In this document: piece after piece, positions 35,561 through 48,964 of the stretch | How positions within the stretch are numbered: the first letter of the stretch is position 1 | Layout of the letters: every line of letters begins with the position of its first letter | Source of the DNA: Phoronis australis | Taxonomy: Eukaryota > Phoronida > Phoronidae | Length of the DNA stretch: 64,000 nt | Direction of reading: 5' to 3' | Assembly (NCBI GenBank): GCA_002633005.1 | Contig: NMRA01000687.1 | Location: 140,502-204,501, forward strand | Made by a program: the position numbers and the translations under genes | Notes under the pieces: model-generated | What the model saw: only the letters and a program-made list of their open reading frames with translations | Databases searched by the model: none | Told to the model about the DNA's origin: nothing

Positions 35561-36269
35561 GGGCGCGGGCATGGAATTTGTACCGCAAGCTTGGTGTTGG
35601 TTGGTGCGGGACTGGGGTTTCTGAGATCGAAGATAGAACTTAAAGGTGCGGCCACGGATTCGTTTCCACAAGTCGAATTAATTTGTTTCCGTTAACTGCT
35701 TGTCGCATTTCCTTTAAAAGGAAAATTTCTTATATGCTGTCTAAATTTGCAAATCATTAACTACTGTAAGTTAATTAGCCATACGTAGTGTGTCAAACAT
35801 TTCATGCGGTGATAGAAAAGGAATTTTATCTCTAGACAGATCACACAAGGCACCACTGAGCACGTATGACAGACTGACAAAATTTCTCATGATGACTATT
35901 TTTGGGAACAGTTGTTAATTCTTCCCCATGTCTTCACAGAACACCGTCACGAAACAGCCCGCGAACAGCAATGTCCTTTATTGATACAAGAGTCCGCGGA
36001 TTCGTCCACCATCTTGAATATGTAATTAGGTAGAGTAAACAAATCGATTCACACTTGTTTCCTATGTAAGTGGATGGCGAGTAAGAGCTCTTCAAACTTT
36101 TATTTTTTCGAAGGACACCGACCACAACTCGAAACCGTGGACTCGTGTATTCTGACCCGGAAGTGATGTCAAATCACGTGATGCATTGTCTTTCCTCTGA
36201 CCAAGGGTGTCTCTGTATAGTTAGATTGCATCTGCAGCAATTTGCACTGGAAATTCATCTCTTGGAATA

Positions 36270-36850
36270 GGTCAGGTTTGGCGTCAGTTTTGAGTTATGC
36301 TTGACAAGTACGTTCACTGAATTTGGTTTGCTTTTGTGAGCATGTCGGAAATTAGAAAAGTTCACGATTTCGGTTGTAGATACACTTTTCTTCAAAATTC
36401 AAAATGGGGGCTCCCTTTAGAAATATTTCGTTGCCGCTGAGCAACTGAGGAATTTGCAGCAATTTCAGCGGGTAAACCCAAAAACAACCCAGAATTGCAA
36501 AAAAAACTCATCGCATGCAGCTATTTTTGCTCACACTTGTGGAATCTGTATTGAATTTGCTTTCAGAATTTAGTGTTGCATTGTGTAGGGAAATAGCTGC
36601 AAAGTGATGGCTTGGGAGTGAAAAGTGTCAATTTTGTGCTTTTTGACACATTTTTTCGGAGCCTAGCTCCCTTTTTTCGGTAGAAGTGAAACGGACAAAA
36701 TATGAGGCAGGATAAAGTTTCTGTGGTCATGTGGCAGCGCTTTTGAGGAGAAATGAGTCGCAACTTTTTATTTTGTTCATAGAGTTTTCGACAGTGTAAG
36801 AAAGGCGGCAAGTCCAGTGAGTTGTCTACCGCAAGCCCATTGAGAACTGT
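36270..36850 (+). repeat. dispersed repeat R600, copy 2
   Basis: Colinear with 19375-19910: GGTCAGGTTTGGCGTCAG, CTGAGGAATTTGCAGCAATT, GTGGAATCTGTATTGAATTT, TTTCAGAATTTAGTGTTG, GTGAAAAGTGTCAATTTTGT, GCAGCGCTTTTGAGGAGAAA, TTTGTTCATAGAGTTTTCGA, TTCAGTGCCTCC. A third, inverted fragment may lie at 56590-56690. Confidence 0.65.
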
Positions 36851-39800
36851 TCAGTGCCTCCAAAAACTACACCATAGGATTATGGGTAACACAAGCAGTT
36901 GGTCACGTGATATTTATGAGGTCGTGCTTTTATAAACACGGCATCAAAACATTGATTGTTTACGTTTCATTAGTTCACTAATTTGGGGAATTGTTTGAAT
37001 TTTGTTACGTGTATTACTTGTAGAGTAAAATCAAGAGGAAGACGTTGCATAGGCACAAAACATCTAAATTGAAGTCATTAATAATCTTTATAAGGACTCC
37101 AGTCCTTATGACCTTGCAAGAGCTGCGAAAAAGCTGAAACGGTTATCGACGCAAGTCGTTAGACCTTTATTAAAAAGAAAGAAAGCAAGAATAAAATGCG
37201 AGTTGCACGTTTTGCACACAAAACATTGCTCGCGAGCACGTATATTCGGTTTTGCTGCACTTATACAGCGAGTGTGTGTGGCAGTCTTGCAGTCCTCGGC
37301 CCAACGTACATATTACAATAAATGTTCTCGCCGACTTTCTAAATGCCCCCCAAACCACAACAAATTGTTGACCAGCGTGCTACTTGTTTGGCGGCCGTCA
37401 ATTACAGGTTTGAATGAATACGTATACAAGAAGTGACCATTGGGCAAACGAGTTTAATGCAGAGTAAATTACGCGTGAAAATCTCAACTATATACTGCGT
37501 TAAATTAGGGATATATTATAAGCTGGCAATTCAGTCCGTTAATTAAGGGGAGCCCGTGACAGACAACGTTAGCCAAGCATTGCGACGAACTTTCAAAACG
37601 AGATATCCTACGTGTTTTGTAAAGCAGTAATTTTCTGCGCATTGTCCTCGGCGGCGCTATGTCGCCCTGCCCAGTGGCGACCCTTTTGCTTGTGGGTTAC
37701 GAGTCTTCCTAGAAAAAAGACCTGTCGTGATAACGAACATGAGCGGACGGCTGTATCTAGTGAAACTAAAGTAGCTGCAGAGGGTATGGACAAAAAGTGT
37801 CACGAGAATAAGTGCCTGTTTCTATTTTTTTATGTAAATTCCGTGCGACATTTTCAATTTTCGAAATTTGTCCTAGCACCATCCAGACGATTACCCAACT
37901 AAATCTAGAATTACTTTTTACAATGGCGAGTTATCATTGTTGTTATTTATGAGCTAAAACTGTGTAACGAGACTGGTTTATTTACTATTTGCTATTAGTA
38001 AGTATTTCCTATGACAGGTTGCCAGATTCAGACTTTTTAACGTAAATAAGATATTAAAAAACACACTGCCTCGGCAGTTTGCAGAGCAAGCGTTAACTAA
38101 AGGTAAATTGCCAATTCTGTTGGAGCCCCTTGTACAATGGCCTAATTAACATATATTTGTCAAGTTTCATTCTTCAAATCAGAAAGCAGACGATGAAAAC
38201 ACACGTGACCAATTATAAGATTGTTTTGACGTTGCTTGGAGCAATCACGATTTTTATGCCAGTGCATCTAGAGAAATCGTATCTCAAAACAAAATAGCTT
38301 TTCCCTGTCACACGAGGAAGACGAACGCAAATGATGTGGCTGTTCCAGTTTACGACAGTTTTATTCGATAACGACCGATGAATATCATGTATTGTGAGTT
38401 TCCAGTGACTTCTGCAGACGACATCGAAAATGGAAAATTTGCAGTGAATTATCCACATATCGTAAATCAGACAAGCACGGTATGAGACTAAAATGAGCTC
38501 GCGCGTGTGCGGGTGGCTCAATTTCTTTTCTGACACTACTCTGCCGTAACATGTTAATTAGCAATTATAAAAATCATCAAATTCGCTATTCCATTGCGTG
38601 GAACTGAACTAGTAGAGAAAATAATATCAACCAAAACTATTTCAATATTATCAACCGTCATCAGCATATTGTAAGGTGCAATCTTATGAAAACATGACCA
38701 TGAAACTATGGCCATTTCTTGTTTCAGGAACTGCATGTTTCTAGTACTATTCCATACCTAGTTTGAGGTCTAGTTTTGAGCGAGATTCCTAGAATCTGAT
38801 CGTAACGAAAAGGGACTCACGCCAATCGTAACTTTACACAGGTTGTTATTAACACCAACGTACATGTATATAAGTCCATGTTATTAGTAAGCAATATTTG
38901 ATGTTCTCTCGAGTAATAACAAGCAACTAGTCTAATTAATTCAGTGTTTCTGTACACATGTAAATATACTTACCGCTCCGGTATGTGTGCGAATTATCAA
39001 ATTTATGGTGAAATAGTCTCCGCCCTAAACATTTACAAAATTACTACCGACCAAGATCAAAAGATGATTTTCTTGCCCCACTTCATACGAGTGTTTATTT
39101 AACTAACTCGAAACATGCCTTCGCCAGACCAAAGCCTGATTACCGACAACTGCTAGCCAATTAACGAATCAGGCTAGGTTTGCAAAAAAGCAACATAACG
39201 AATCCATCATCGCCACTTTGCCATCGTGTCTGGCTACTCCACTTGAGGCATCGGACAGAGTTAGAGCTCCGTAGGCCGAGATCAGGAAAACATGTTGTTT
39301 TAATAATAAAAATATGAGAAGAAAAACCTGACCCCCAACAATGCCCAATTTTGAACACGGGACAGGTTGATGGCGATTCTAAAGAGGTATCGAGTTATGT
39401 GTAGTTTAATTACATACTCTTGAATAGTCTAATCAGTGAAAGCAAACAAGCATTGTTCATTGGTATGACGAAGCGTAACTAACTTCTTGACATCGGTATG
39501 TTTATTTTCTCGTGATTTTGGGGAGAAAAGCTTCTGCTGCACGTGACGTGTAATTTATTGGAACGGCTGTGATATCAACGTCGTATTCGGCAACAAAAAT
39601 CAATTAAAATATGCACAGAGTATAATATTGATATATCATTCACCATGAAAAATGCAGGTGATATGTATGAGTACACGCGGCCTTGCAGTTTTCACCCATA
39701 GAAAATGTTAAAACGATGGACATGCATTGTGGGAAATACAAAAGACAGGCTTCAGTTGCCTGTTTCTTATACACCAGATCGCTGGACTGAGGATGTTGCG

Positions 39801-42719
39801 TTATCCGTGCACATGTACTTTCATAAAACTAAGAATATTGTAATATATTGACCTTTTGACGTTTTCACGACGCATCCCTCTGGTGTGAACTTTTGGAACT
39901 AAGTTATTGATGAAACCCGCTCGACCATTCGTGCTCGTATTGTTTGGCTCCACATACCAGGTCATTCTTCGCGCGGTTAATTCAGCGTCTGGTTCAACCA
40001 TTGTTACGAAGGATTATTGTTTGCATCCTGCGACTTTATGCTCCAAACACGTCATTTTGCCTCTGGAGTTGTCCTCCTGTTTTCGTTCGTCTTGACCTTA
40101 GGTGGATGACCTTAGCGCGTGCTAATTTGCATGTCTTGTCACTTTCCGAATAAGACTAACGTAAACAAGGGCGAATATAGAAATTCCGTTGTCCGACTTA
40201 CGGTCGCAAGGTTCAAGCTTGGCCCGAGGGTGTTAGATTAAGCTTTGAGGGGTACAAAATAAACAGACTTAAACAGATATAGCTTTAGGGCAGGGACACG
40301 GTCCGCAGCTCTCAAAAAGTTACTCGGAAACATAATGGCTTCAATTGTTTAATTTGCTTATCGTGATGAAAAAGAATGCCAGAAATTAACCATGAATGAA
40401 AAATGAAATACCTGGCAATCTGATAGAACTATGTACGTTGCACATATGTGCTAAGAAACAGGAAAGGGAAAGGCGTACTCATGTCATCAAATTGCGTTTT
40501 ACCGCAATCCCCATGGGACCGACATGGTTACAACATGACAGTATTCAACACTCACAGCATCGCCCACAGGGTACGAGGCTACTTCACATTAAAAAAGCTG
40601 AACTCATTTGAACTCTTTGCAGAGGTTATCACCCTCTCAACCCCGGGGTGTAATGACTAAGTGAATCAATTAACACAATTTCTGTAATAGCTATTGTGTA
40701 ATGAAATGTCACTGACGTCCCTGTGATTTTGTTACAATCACAGACCCGCTTGTTTCGGGGTTGTCATTATTGTTTCGATCACTAATGTTGAGATTACATT
40801 ACATCGTTCTTTTTTCTATCAGTAACTATTACTGAAGCACAGATTGCAACACGAGATATCATACTATAACAGTGCAACGTAACTTGTCCGTGCCTCTTAG
40901 GATTCAGCATAATTCAGTGAATTCGAGATGCGTCATTTTTTCAACTGCGTTGGAGCTAGGCAGATTAGAGAAATGTCGAGTGAAGTATTTTCATAAATCT
41001 CCGCCACAAATGAAGATTGTTGAAAAACAACCACTGACGAGTTGTGTCCACGCGTCTAAATGTATTCAAATTCTACGGTTTATAAGGTGAACTTCTGCAT
41101 TTCAAGAAGGCTGTCAGCTGAAGGATAGCCAACGTGCTGAGTGTTATGGTGTGAAATTCGAAATCTAATTTTCACCACGCCGACGATAGTCAAGTCATAA
41201 CTTTTCTTTACCAAGTCGATATTATGCTTTGCCGTGGATTAGTGTATACCGAAGCCAAGGGCAATGTTTTGTAGTTGACACATATATCGATCTGCCCAAG
41301 TCAATCAGGTACTAGATCATCGACTACTGACCCATTTCGTCACTGGAGAGTGACTGGACGAAATCGATTTTCGACATTGCCCTGAACAATTGAACAGGGG
41401 AAAAAATGGGCTTTGTGGGGATAATTCGGCGAGACTTTAAATTGGCAACGCACCATATTTATTTAGGAATTTAGCTGCGCGTCTTACATAATTGATACTG
41501 ATCAAACATGTGTTATCGACTCGTTGAGTCTGAAACTAAAAAATGGTTGATGCGTCACTCCATTAATTGTATACGTTGCAACGTTGCATCAGTTTTTAAT
41601 GCAAATGCGAAGTTCTAAGGCACTTGTCAATACGTTTCAAAAGACATTTTCTGTCACGGCAAAGCTGAAGCATTCATTTGACGCATTACTAATTTCAGAA
41701 TCGAATTAATATGTCTAATTTCTGTTGGAAGTCTCGTCATTCGGATATCGTTTAATCAAACATTCCCTTGGGAATCCAAGTCGATCAATAGAAAGAAATT
41801 GAAAGTGGTCACGGCACAAACAGAAACTAAATTAAACGAATTTGGAATACCACGCACCTGTTTCAGAAATGAGTCACGTAATTATTAAGTCAGTTGCTAA
41901 AAGGTCCCATTTTCGGAAGTTGGTGCCGTGTTAACTTAGGAAAATGTTCGGAAATTGTTAAGGCCAGTATCCCAGGTTTCAAACTTATAAAAATTTCATT
42001 ACGTCAGAGCCGTTTATATAACTGTTGGATTCCACCATTGACCGTAGTTCTAGATTTGCTGTCGTTTTTCATGATTGACACGCTGATAGCGCAAAACCAC
42101 GCCCAGACAATTAAACTCCGACATTTTATCATTGTTTAAACATTCAGACCATTTAAATAATAAACATTTTGCGGGGTTTTGACAGAGGTGGCCCGAGGGT
42201 GATCTCAAATTCAGCCCGTCTGCGGGAGAACTCAGTGGGTTTCCAGTCGTTAATTAATTGAGTATGGCGTTAACCAGCAACTTAACTTTCATGTTTTATG
42301 TTACACGATTTGTGAGAATGTGCGGTTAGTTCAAGACTCTCGGGTATTCTCTATCGCCCGGTGCGGCCAATTTTAAACAATTTTCTCAGCAGGCCAGTTT
42401 AGAACCCAACAGCGCTGATAGCGGTAGAGTTCGTTTGCGACTAAAAATAGCAAATTTTCAGACTTCATTGTTTGTTTATTTTCCAATAAGCTTTTAAGTT
42501 ATGAAGAAACAAATACGTCGTTTTCGTTAAAAGTCTCCCTGCGATTCTGTAACAAAATAGTCGTGGTACGGACTTGGCGTTTTTGACGTTTTACAGCTGC
42601 AACCTCTATCATAAAACACAGGTCAGTTTACAGGGTAAATTTCAAAATTCGGTGGTTTCTTAAAGTTACGCATATACCACAAAAACCTATTACCCCGTGG
42701 TTATTCGCAATTCGGGTTT

Positions 42720-43060
42720 TCCATCAATTGATTTTGAAAAAACATCGCTAAATATTTTTGCATGTATATAATTTGCAAACGTCTGTCAGCATTAGTAACT
42801 GCGACATTTTTATGCTTGCCACGCAATTTATTTTCAAAAATGACTTTTGACAATGTAAATTCAAATCATTACAAATATGTAAATGATAGTTTGGAACATC
42901 AACTCTCATTTACATAATTCATTGCATTATTTGGGATTAAGTGTTTAGCAAATAAAGCATTTCAAATATTTTAAATGTTTAGCTGAACAAATTACAATTG
43001 AAATCGCTGATGATAATATCTATGCATAAAAGTTAGAATAAATTTGTTTAAAATCTTTCT
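42720..43060. promoter_or_regulatory. candidate distal regulatory stretch
   Basis: An AT-rich stretch with repeated octamer-like and homeodomain-like sites (TTTTTGCATGTATATAATTT, CATTTACATAATTCATTGCA, AATATTTTAAATGTTTAG, TATGCATAAAAG). It lies about 10 kb upstream of the distal pax6 start. Base composition alone could explain these matches. Confidence 0.2.
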
Positions 43061-43473
43061 GACAATCAGATGGAAAAAGATACATTTTCCATGAATTAGA
43101 GTCGCAATTCCAAGTTTTGAACCTAGAGAATTTTTTCATAATATAAAAAGTTGAGCCATTCATTGTAAGAAGTTTTTATTATCCTGCTATATAATGCAAG
43201 AAAGGTTTACGATCACGAGAAATGGGTTCACTTAGCGGTCAAACATACTTAGAATAATTTGCAGTCTATCTAAAAAGGCTAACTGTTATTGTCACAGCGC
43301 AGTTCGACACGCAGAGGCAATCGTGCTAATTTGTCGATGTTAAATTGTCCCACAGGTAGCAGTTATGGATGAACATGTTACGGTCTTGGCGCATAATTCC
43401 TATGAAAATTGGAAAAATTTCGGGATTCAACCATGCACATATACGTATCTGCGGGAACACTTCCCGATATACA

Positions 43474-43488
43474 CCCCCCCCCCCCCCN
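43474..43488. repeat. poly-C run with an ambiguous base
   Basis: A C-run that ends in the window's only N (43488), a place where sequencing failed to resolve the homopolymer. The true length is uncertain. Confidence 0.9.
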
Positions 43489-44274
43489 CTCAGCGTATCT
43501 AAAGATGAGCCCGTCTGCAATCAAATCCTGTACTTAGGCCTGAATTGCTCATATCTGAAAGTCTCGTTTGAAAATTGTAATGAACTTCAAGACGTCCGCG
43601 TGTTCGTCCTACGTATGTTCCTAAGGCGACAAGTTGTGACAATCTTGCAGGCGTTGTTTAGATGATAATACGTAATAACTTCTTTTGAATCATAATTAGC
43701 TCTTGATGATGTCATGAATAATTTGAACGAATCACCAGTATAACCTCAGAATTTCTTCCAAAGTAATTTCGCGCCACGTTTTCAAGCGAAAGAGATTTAT
43801 ATCCTCTCAAGTTTAGTTTCGGGGCGTTGTCACAATGCTTGAGTTCTGTTACAGTGTTGGACGCAGGTGTATATTCAGTTCAACTTTTCGTAGTTCGCCA
43901 TAAAGTTCCCCAAATTATGACCTTTTTAATATCAGCTTGCCAAAAATGTATTCGGGGTGGGGGAAATCAATGATATCTTGCTCGAAACAGCCGTGAGCAA
44001 ATTCCAATATAGAACGGTCAAATAATTCCCAAGAAATTGTCGAAAACAAATAAGTCACATTTACGCAACGACATACATGGTTGATTGACATAACAAAAGC
44101 AAGCTTGAAGGTATTTTAGGACCATATTTTCCTATCAACTAAACACTCCCAGTGATTTGCATAATTGATTTAAAGCGACATCAAATCCATGCTTTCTGTC
44201 AAGAAGCCAAGTTTTGATTTAGGTCACTTACTGTTTTAAAAAATGATCTTTTGTAGTTGCTCACACAATTTAGA

Positions 44275-44367
44275 AGTGACCTCTGTGCCCAGGAAGAACC
44301 GGAAGCTCGTTATTTATTTTTTAAGAAATAACGGACTATCAGTTCTTTATGAGCTCAGAGATCACCT
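44275..44367. repeat. third copy of the foldback family
   Basis: A compact inverted repeat: GCTCGTTATTT is opposed to AGAAATAACGGAC around a centre near 44318, and the outer GTGACCTCTG is opposed to CAGAGATCAC. The right arm matches the right arm and flank of the foldback at 1562-1680. Confidence 0.55.
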
Positions 44368-44883
44368 CCAAACTTCATAAGGAACAAGGCAAAACCTAGT
44401 AACTAACGGCAAGTGACCTAATTAAAAATTTGGTTGGTTGACAGAAACACCGGTTTGATGACACGACCACCGTGTCGTCGCCTGTTACCGCGCTGGCTAA
44501 AGAAAGTGATTGACACGCATCTCTTTCAAAAATATTCCAACGAAAACGGCCACAGCAACCATTACGAATTTATGATGCAAACCACAAGTGTGCAGTGAAT
44601 TCGAACTGGAATGATAAAAATCCATACCTGAATCGAATGCAGGTTGAAAACGTGTCTGAAGTGAACCCTTGTCTCGTATTCAGCTGTTGAATCGAGCTTT
44701 ATTAGACAGAGTGCGTAGAAATCAATTTCCAACCCCTTTTACTTTGGCTTTTTGCAAAACTTTAATGGTTTGACCTAAAATAAACAGTGTATTCTCCTAC
44801 GTGTGTATGTATAGATTAGCCGTATTGTGTGTCATATACACGTCTAAAGGATTTCTATAGCGAGCACAACAATAGCGGAAAAA

Positions 44884-44949
44884 ATGGCAGAGCCACTTGG
44901 TACATACCCGAGCGTGCTGCTACCTGACGGGGAAATATGCACCTACCAG
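44884..44949 (+). CDS. candidate first coding exon of an unidentified plus-strand gene
   Basis: An ATG in good context (A at -3, G at +4) opens 22 codons starting MAEPLGTYPSVLLPDGEI and ending TYQ, directly followed by a strong donor CAG|GTAAGA. The codon use is more GC-rich and gene-like than the surroundings. The exon ends in phase 0. I do not recognise the protein. Downstream plus-strand segments with good acceptors exist (56344-56463, 56870-56912, 58955 onward) but their linkage is unproven. It would be transcribed divergently from pax6. Confidence 0.35.
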
Positions 44950-46272
44950 GTAAGAAAAAGTGATTTGTTGTCACTGGTAAATGATGACATAAAAGAGGAG
45001 TGGTTCACAATAATATACTTGACGACACGAAATGCCACGTTTGGTTTCATTACTCGTTATGAAACAACAAAATTATTTTTTTGTTAAGTTGACTGAACCT
45101 TTGAAACGTTTTTGTGCACACAAGGAACTAACATTTGGTAAAGACTAACATTTTATTTAGGACAAGTAGCCCTAAAAATTTGATTTTAATTTATTCTTTA
45201 CTCGGGTTGGAGGCGATTTCCTTGAGAAGTTAAGGTAATTCTTCAGTCATTCCACACAAAAATATTTTTGACAAAACTTGGAAAATTTTCTCTATTTTCA
45301 AATGTTGATTACTTTACTGCAAATCACGGAAACTTTGCCAAACGTTGGTTTATGACGTCAACACAGTACAAGATAATATTTGACAGACATTTCCGCAATC
45401 CTTGCTTTCGTTGCGAAATTTCTAGTTTGACAAAATAAAATTTCCCTTGTCTGCTAAGTAAGCGGAAAATTACCGTGGCTCATTTGCCACAGCGGGTAAG
45501 TTAATGCACCCAACATCGTATCAAGCAGTACTAACATAGAAATCATTCCTAAGATGAGTAATGAACATTTTGTTCTAGCAGAAAACTGTCAAAACCAAAA
45601 GCCCGTTTTTGAGGTCTAAGCCATGTTTATAGCTACTCTAAGTGTAGCCCCAATCAAAAGACTAAACGTTTTCAACTACCATGTTATTTAATAAGTGCAC
45701 ATGTTCTTGACTACGGGCATATTGTGTAGAAAGCATTTTTGTATTGTTACTGTCTTTATAACGAACATATCAATGTCACAGCCACCCGTATTCATACCAC
45801 GTTATAGCTGGGTGCGGATCACCTTCACTGGTTCAGTCTCATTTTTAAAAGTACAACCTCGGTCACAGCTTCTGGACGCGCATAGTAAAACAGTTTCAGT
45901 ATAAACACTATGTGAACTTCTGTTATTTCTATTATAAATATATATAAAAATATAAGTGCCAACATTTTCTAGGACTCTGTGTTACACAGAGGCTATTTAT
46001 ATTGTAACATCTTTACTCTAACAAGTGACTGTATGTAAAATAAAACAACGTTTGACGCTGAAGAAGAGCAGCTGTGGCATCGAAAGCTTGTGCTTTTCAA
46101 ACTATACAGGTGTAATGCCGACTTGTGTTTTGCAGTATTTTGCAATTATTTTATTACCTCAGCTTTTGTTTTTGTGATCTTACCATGAATGTAAATTGGA
46201 GTTCGTTTACCCAACAACTTTCTCTGTTCTCTTAAAGGGACATTGTTGGCGACAAAAGTGCATTTTATCGCA

Positions 46273-46473
46273 GCCTATACACCTTATTCATGCTGTCACC
46301 ATTTTAAAAGAGAGCCTCTTTTTAAAAACAACGCATTTTGCGCTTAATCGCAGCACAAAGCATATTTTTTGGTGTGTCTCATTTTATTTATGTCTCAAAT
46401 GCGTTGTTTTTTTTTTAAACCTAAAAAGAGACTCATTACTAAAATGGCGACTGCGTGAATAAGGTGTATAGCA
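46273..46473. mobile_element. foldback MITE-like element, arms of about 75 bp
   Basis: The left arm (GCCTATACACCTTATTCATG, CTGTCACCATTTTAAAAGAG, AGCCTCTTTTTAAAAACAAC, GCATTTTG) and right arm (CAAATGCGTTGTTTTTTTTT to AATAAGGTGTATAGC) are inverted copies with a centre of about 55 bp. No coding capacity is seen. Confidence 0.7.
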
Positions 46474-47230
46474 AAATCTCACTCCGGTGATAACTGGCCA
46501 AGTATTTCAAGCGTATTTCATTTGTGAAGTCATCGTCCGTGATTGTCGCGAATATTAGGCATGCAGCGGCAAGAATTGGCGATATGAAATAAAATCACAA
46601 TATCACAGCGGATTGTATTTTTTTATAGCTCAGGGGTCTGTTTCCTGAAAAATGACTTCAGATCGAAATTTTGTCTGCCGTCCCAACCTCGCAGTCGCTG
46701 AATGAAGTTCTAGCCAAGTCATTAGCAACGCATCACACTCTAGAAATAAATAATGAAATTGTCACAACAACTAGAAGTTATTTGCACATGATTCTCAGAG
46801 GCTTTGCATTTTTGCTCAAATGAAATTTAACACATTTCTTCAGAAATAGTTGTTTGGAGGGTAATACCAAATTTTTACGTAAGTCTTAAGTCGTCTTTCA
46901 CGGAATAGACACCTACTTTAGAATCCTAGGTTTACCCTGTCCAATCAGCCGTAAAACAGTGTCCCTTTCACCGACCCAATTAGAGTGCTGCATACTCTTT
47001 CCTGTGTTTTCAAAATAAAATTAGACTCATCATCAAATGAAGTATTTAACTAAATTAGGAATAGTTTTCCTAAATTACTACCTTCATGTTTTTTGTGTTT
47101 TGCTACCGTTTTTTTAACTTCAAGAAAAGTGTTTTTTTTTCGGTTGTGGTGTTCATTTTAACTGGTACACCACCACAAATTAAAAAAAATTAAAGTTTGT
47201 TCTCGTCCTGTTTAACTGGTCAGAAAAAAA

Positions 47231-47490
47231 TGAATTAGCCCCTCTACTCTTATAAATATAGGTCTCGTTATATTCCTTACCGTGATAGGATTCTATTTCC
47301 GAAATCCCAAACACTGTGTTCATGCGACATTTTCGAATTTGAAATAAACTCTGAAGCGTTTTCTTGTGTCGCCAATGGTTTCAATGTTGTCATTGGTAGC
47401 GGAAATAAAATCCTATCACCGTAGCGAATATTATGAGACCAAGTTTATGAGAGTGAAAACTAATTCGATTTTATTTTTTAACCAGCTAAA
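47231..47490. mobile_element. T1 element, best-preserved arms
   Basis: The left arm (GAATTAGCCCCTCTACTCTT, GTCTCGTTATATTCCTTACC, GTGATAGGATTCTATTTCCG) and right arm (CGGAAATAAAATCCTATCAC through TTAACCAGCTAAA) form inverted repeats of about 80 bp with over 80 percent identity by eye. The inter-arm region is about 85 bp and non-coding. Confidence 0.65.
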
Positions 47491-48207
47491 AATTCTATGT
47501 CAAATTCTGACTACTTTGAAAAAATGTGACGAGGAAAGAGTATCACTTGGACACACCAGCTCTGACTGAATTGATTTTGATGTTTTAAACTGAGGAAACG
47601 GAATAAGTATCTTTTTAACGATTCTTCTGTTGTGACACCGACGGGTCAAACAGTGCAGTTACCTCTGGTTGTGTGTACACAGCCTCTTTTTAAACAATCA
47701 ATTGATGACCACTGAACAACCTTTCATTACCGTCGCGCGCATGACCCGCTTCATCAAGCAATTTGCACGCGACATTGGGCCACACATCTCAAGCGAAGAT
47801 GGCTCGAAGAAAATAAACTGATAACTGTAAATCGAAATGTGTTGTTTCTGTGATCGAGGTCATAGTACTTGGATGAATCCAAGGGTTGTCAGAGAAAGTA
47901 TGTTCCCACTTTATTCTGCGTTGCTAGCAACGACATTTATATCACTGCCATCCCTTGCTCCTCTGCAAAAGTACCCGCCTATCGTAGTTTTCTGCAGACA
48001 ACCCCAGGGCATACATTCAGAAAATATCAGTTTAGGGACCAAAATTCAAATCAAGTAATGAATACATGTTCGGTTGCACCAATGCTGGCTGTAGGCTGTG
48101 AGCAAAACCAAGAGTGTCTGAATACAAAACATTGTCGACGTATGATAATACCCACAGGTGGTAGTTTAGTATTGAAACTTTACTTCAATTACGATCTTGG
48201 TATCCAT

Positions 48208-48353
48208 CAGTGGCGGATTTAGAGGAGGGCTAAGGGGGCCTAAAATTCTCCCAGGTTCCATTTGGCAGTTCGGGAGTGCGAATATCCCACGGGCAAAATC
48301 CTGGCTAATACTCTGCCCTGGCCCCCTCGAACTCAAAATCCTGGATTCACCCC
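48208..48353. mobile_element. short hAT-like MITE with target duplication
   Basis: It starts CAGTGGCGGATTTAGAGGAG and ends TGGATTCACCCC, whose complement GGGGTGAATCCAGG is a diverged form of the same terminus. It is flanked on both sides by TATCCAT. The start matches the element at 59997. 146 bp, non-coding. Confidence 0.6.
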
Positions 48354-48659
48354 TATCCATTCCCTAAGAAACTGAGAAAAGTTGTAGGATTCAACTGTGC
48401 ATATCTTCTCAAATATATGCCTCGGACGTAAATGCGGAAATTTGCACTTATACGCAACTGGTTCTATTTGAAGATGGGCCCTTGTGCAGAAAACGCCGGT
48501 GCCAAGGTTTGCTTTTTACGTGCTGAGTATGGGGAGGAGGGGGGTCGCCATTCATTCAAAATCAAAACCAATGCAACACCTGGCGGCTCTTGGGCTAGTA
48601 CTTGGAAAGCGAGTATCCAAGAAAATGCCAAATTATGAAAAACTACCCGAAACAGTGCC

Positions 48660-48855
48660 CCAGTTCGCCGACCGACAACCCCACCAGCGGTTTACCTAAC
48701 CGGGGACGAGACCACCGGTACCGAAAAGCCAAAACACTCACCCCAGCGAAACGGTAACCGAGAGAGCGAAATACCTACATGAGACGCTCCTCGAGAGGGC
48801 AAAATATTCAACCGAGACCGTTATCCGAGAGGGAGAAATACTCAAACCATTGGTC
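48660..48855. repeat. minisatellite, period about 35 bp
   Basis: Three to four diverged units around CCGAGAGGGAGAAATACTCA (GTAACCGAGAGAGCGAAATA; CTCGAGAGGGCAAAATATTC; TATCCGAGAGGGAGAAATAC), each followed by a GAGACC-like step. Confidence 0.55.
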
Positions 48856-48964
48856 GCATGTTTCTACGTCATTCAATAGTAACACATACTAGCCTTGTGT
48901 GTACATAGGAGAGACACCCGGTGCTACTCTACTGTATTTTTGTGTAGTTGTAAAGTTTCGAAGG

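Larger units (their letters stand above)
32435..44883. other. upstream flank of pax6, no recognised gene
   Basis: The first part must contain the 5' UTR and promoter of the distal pax6 start, but no single site stands out. It holds R600 copy 2, a GT microsatellite at 35517-35560, a foldback at 44275 and an AT-rich stretch at 42720-43060. Open frames here lack splice borders or family resemblance. Confidence 0.6.

Noticed and set aside
35404-35671. Overlapping frames with His-Thr-Ala repeats
   Set aside because: Translation of the GT/CA microsatellite; no protein features.
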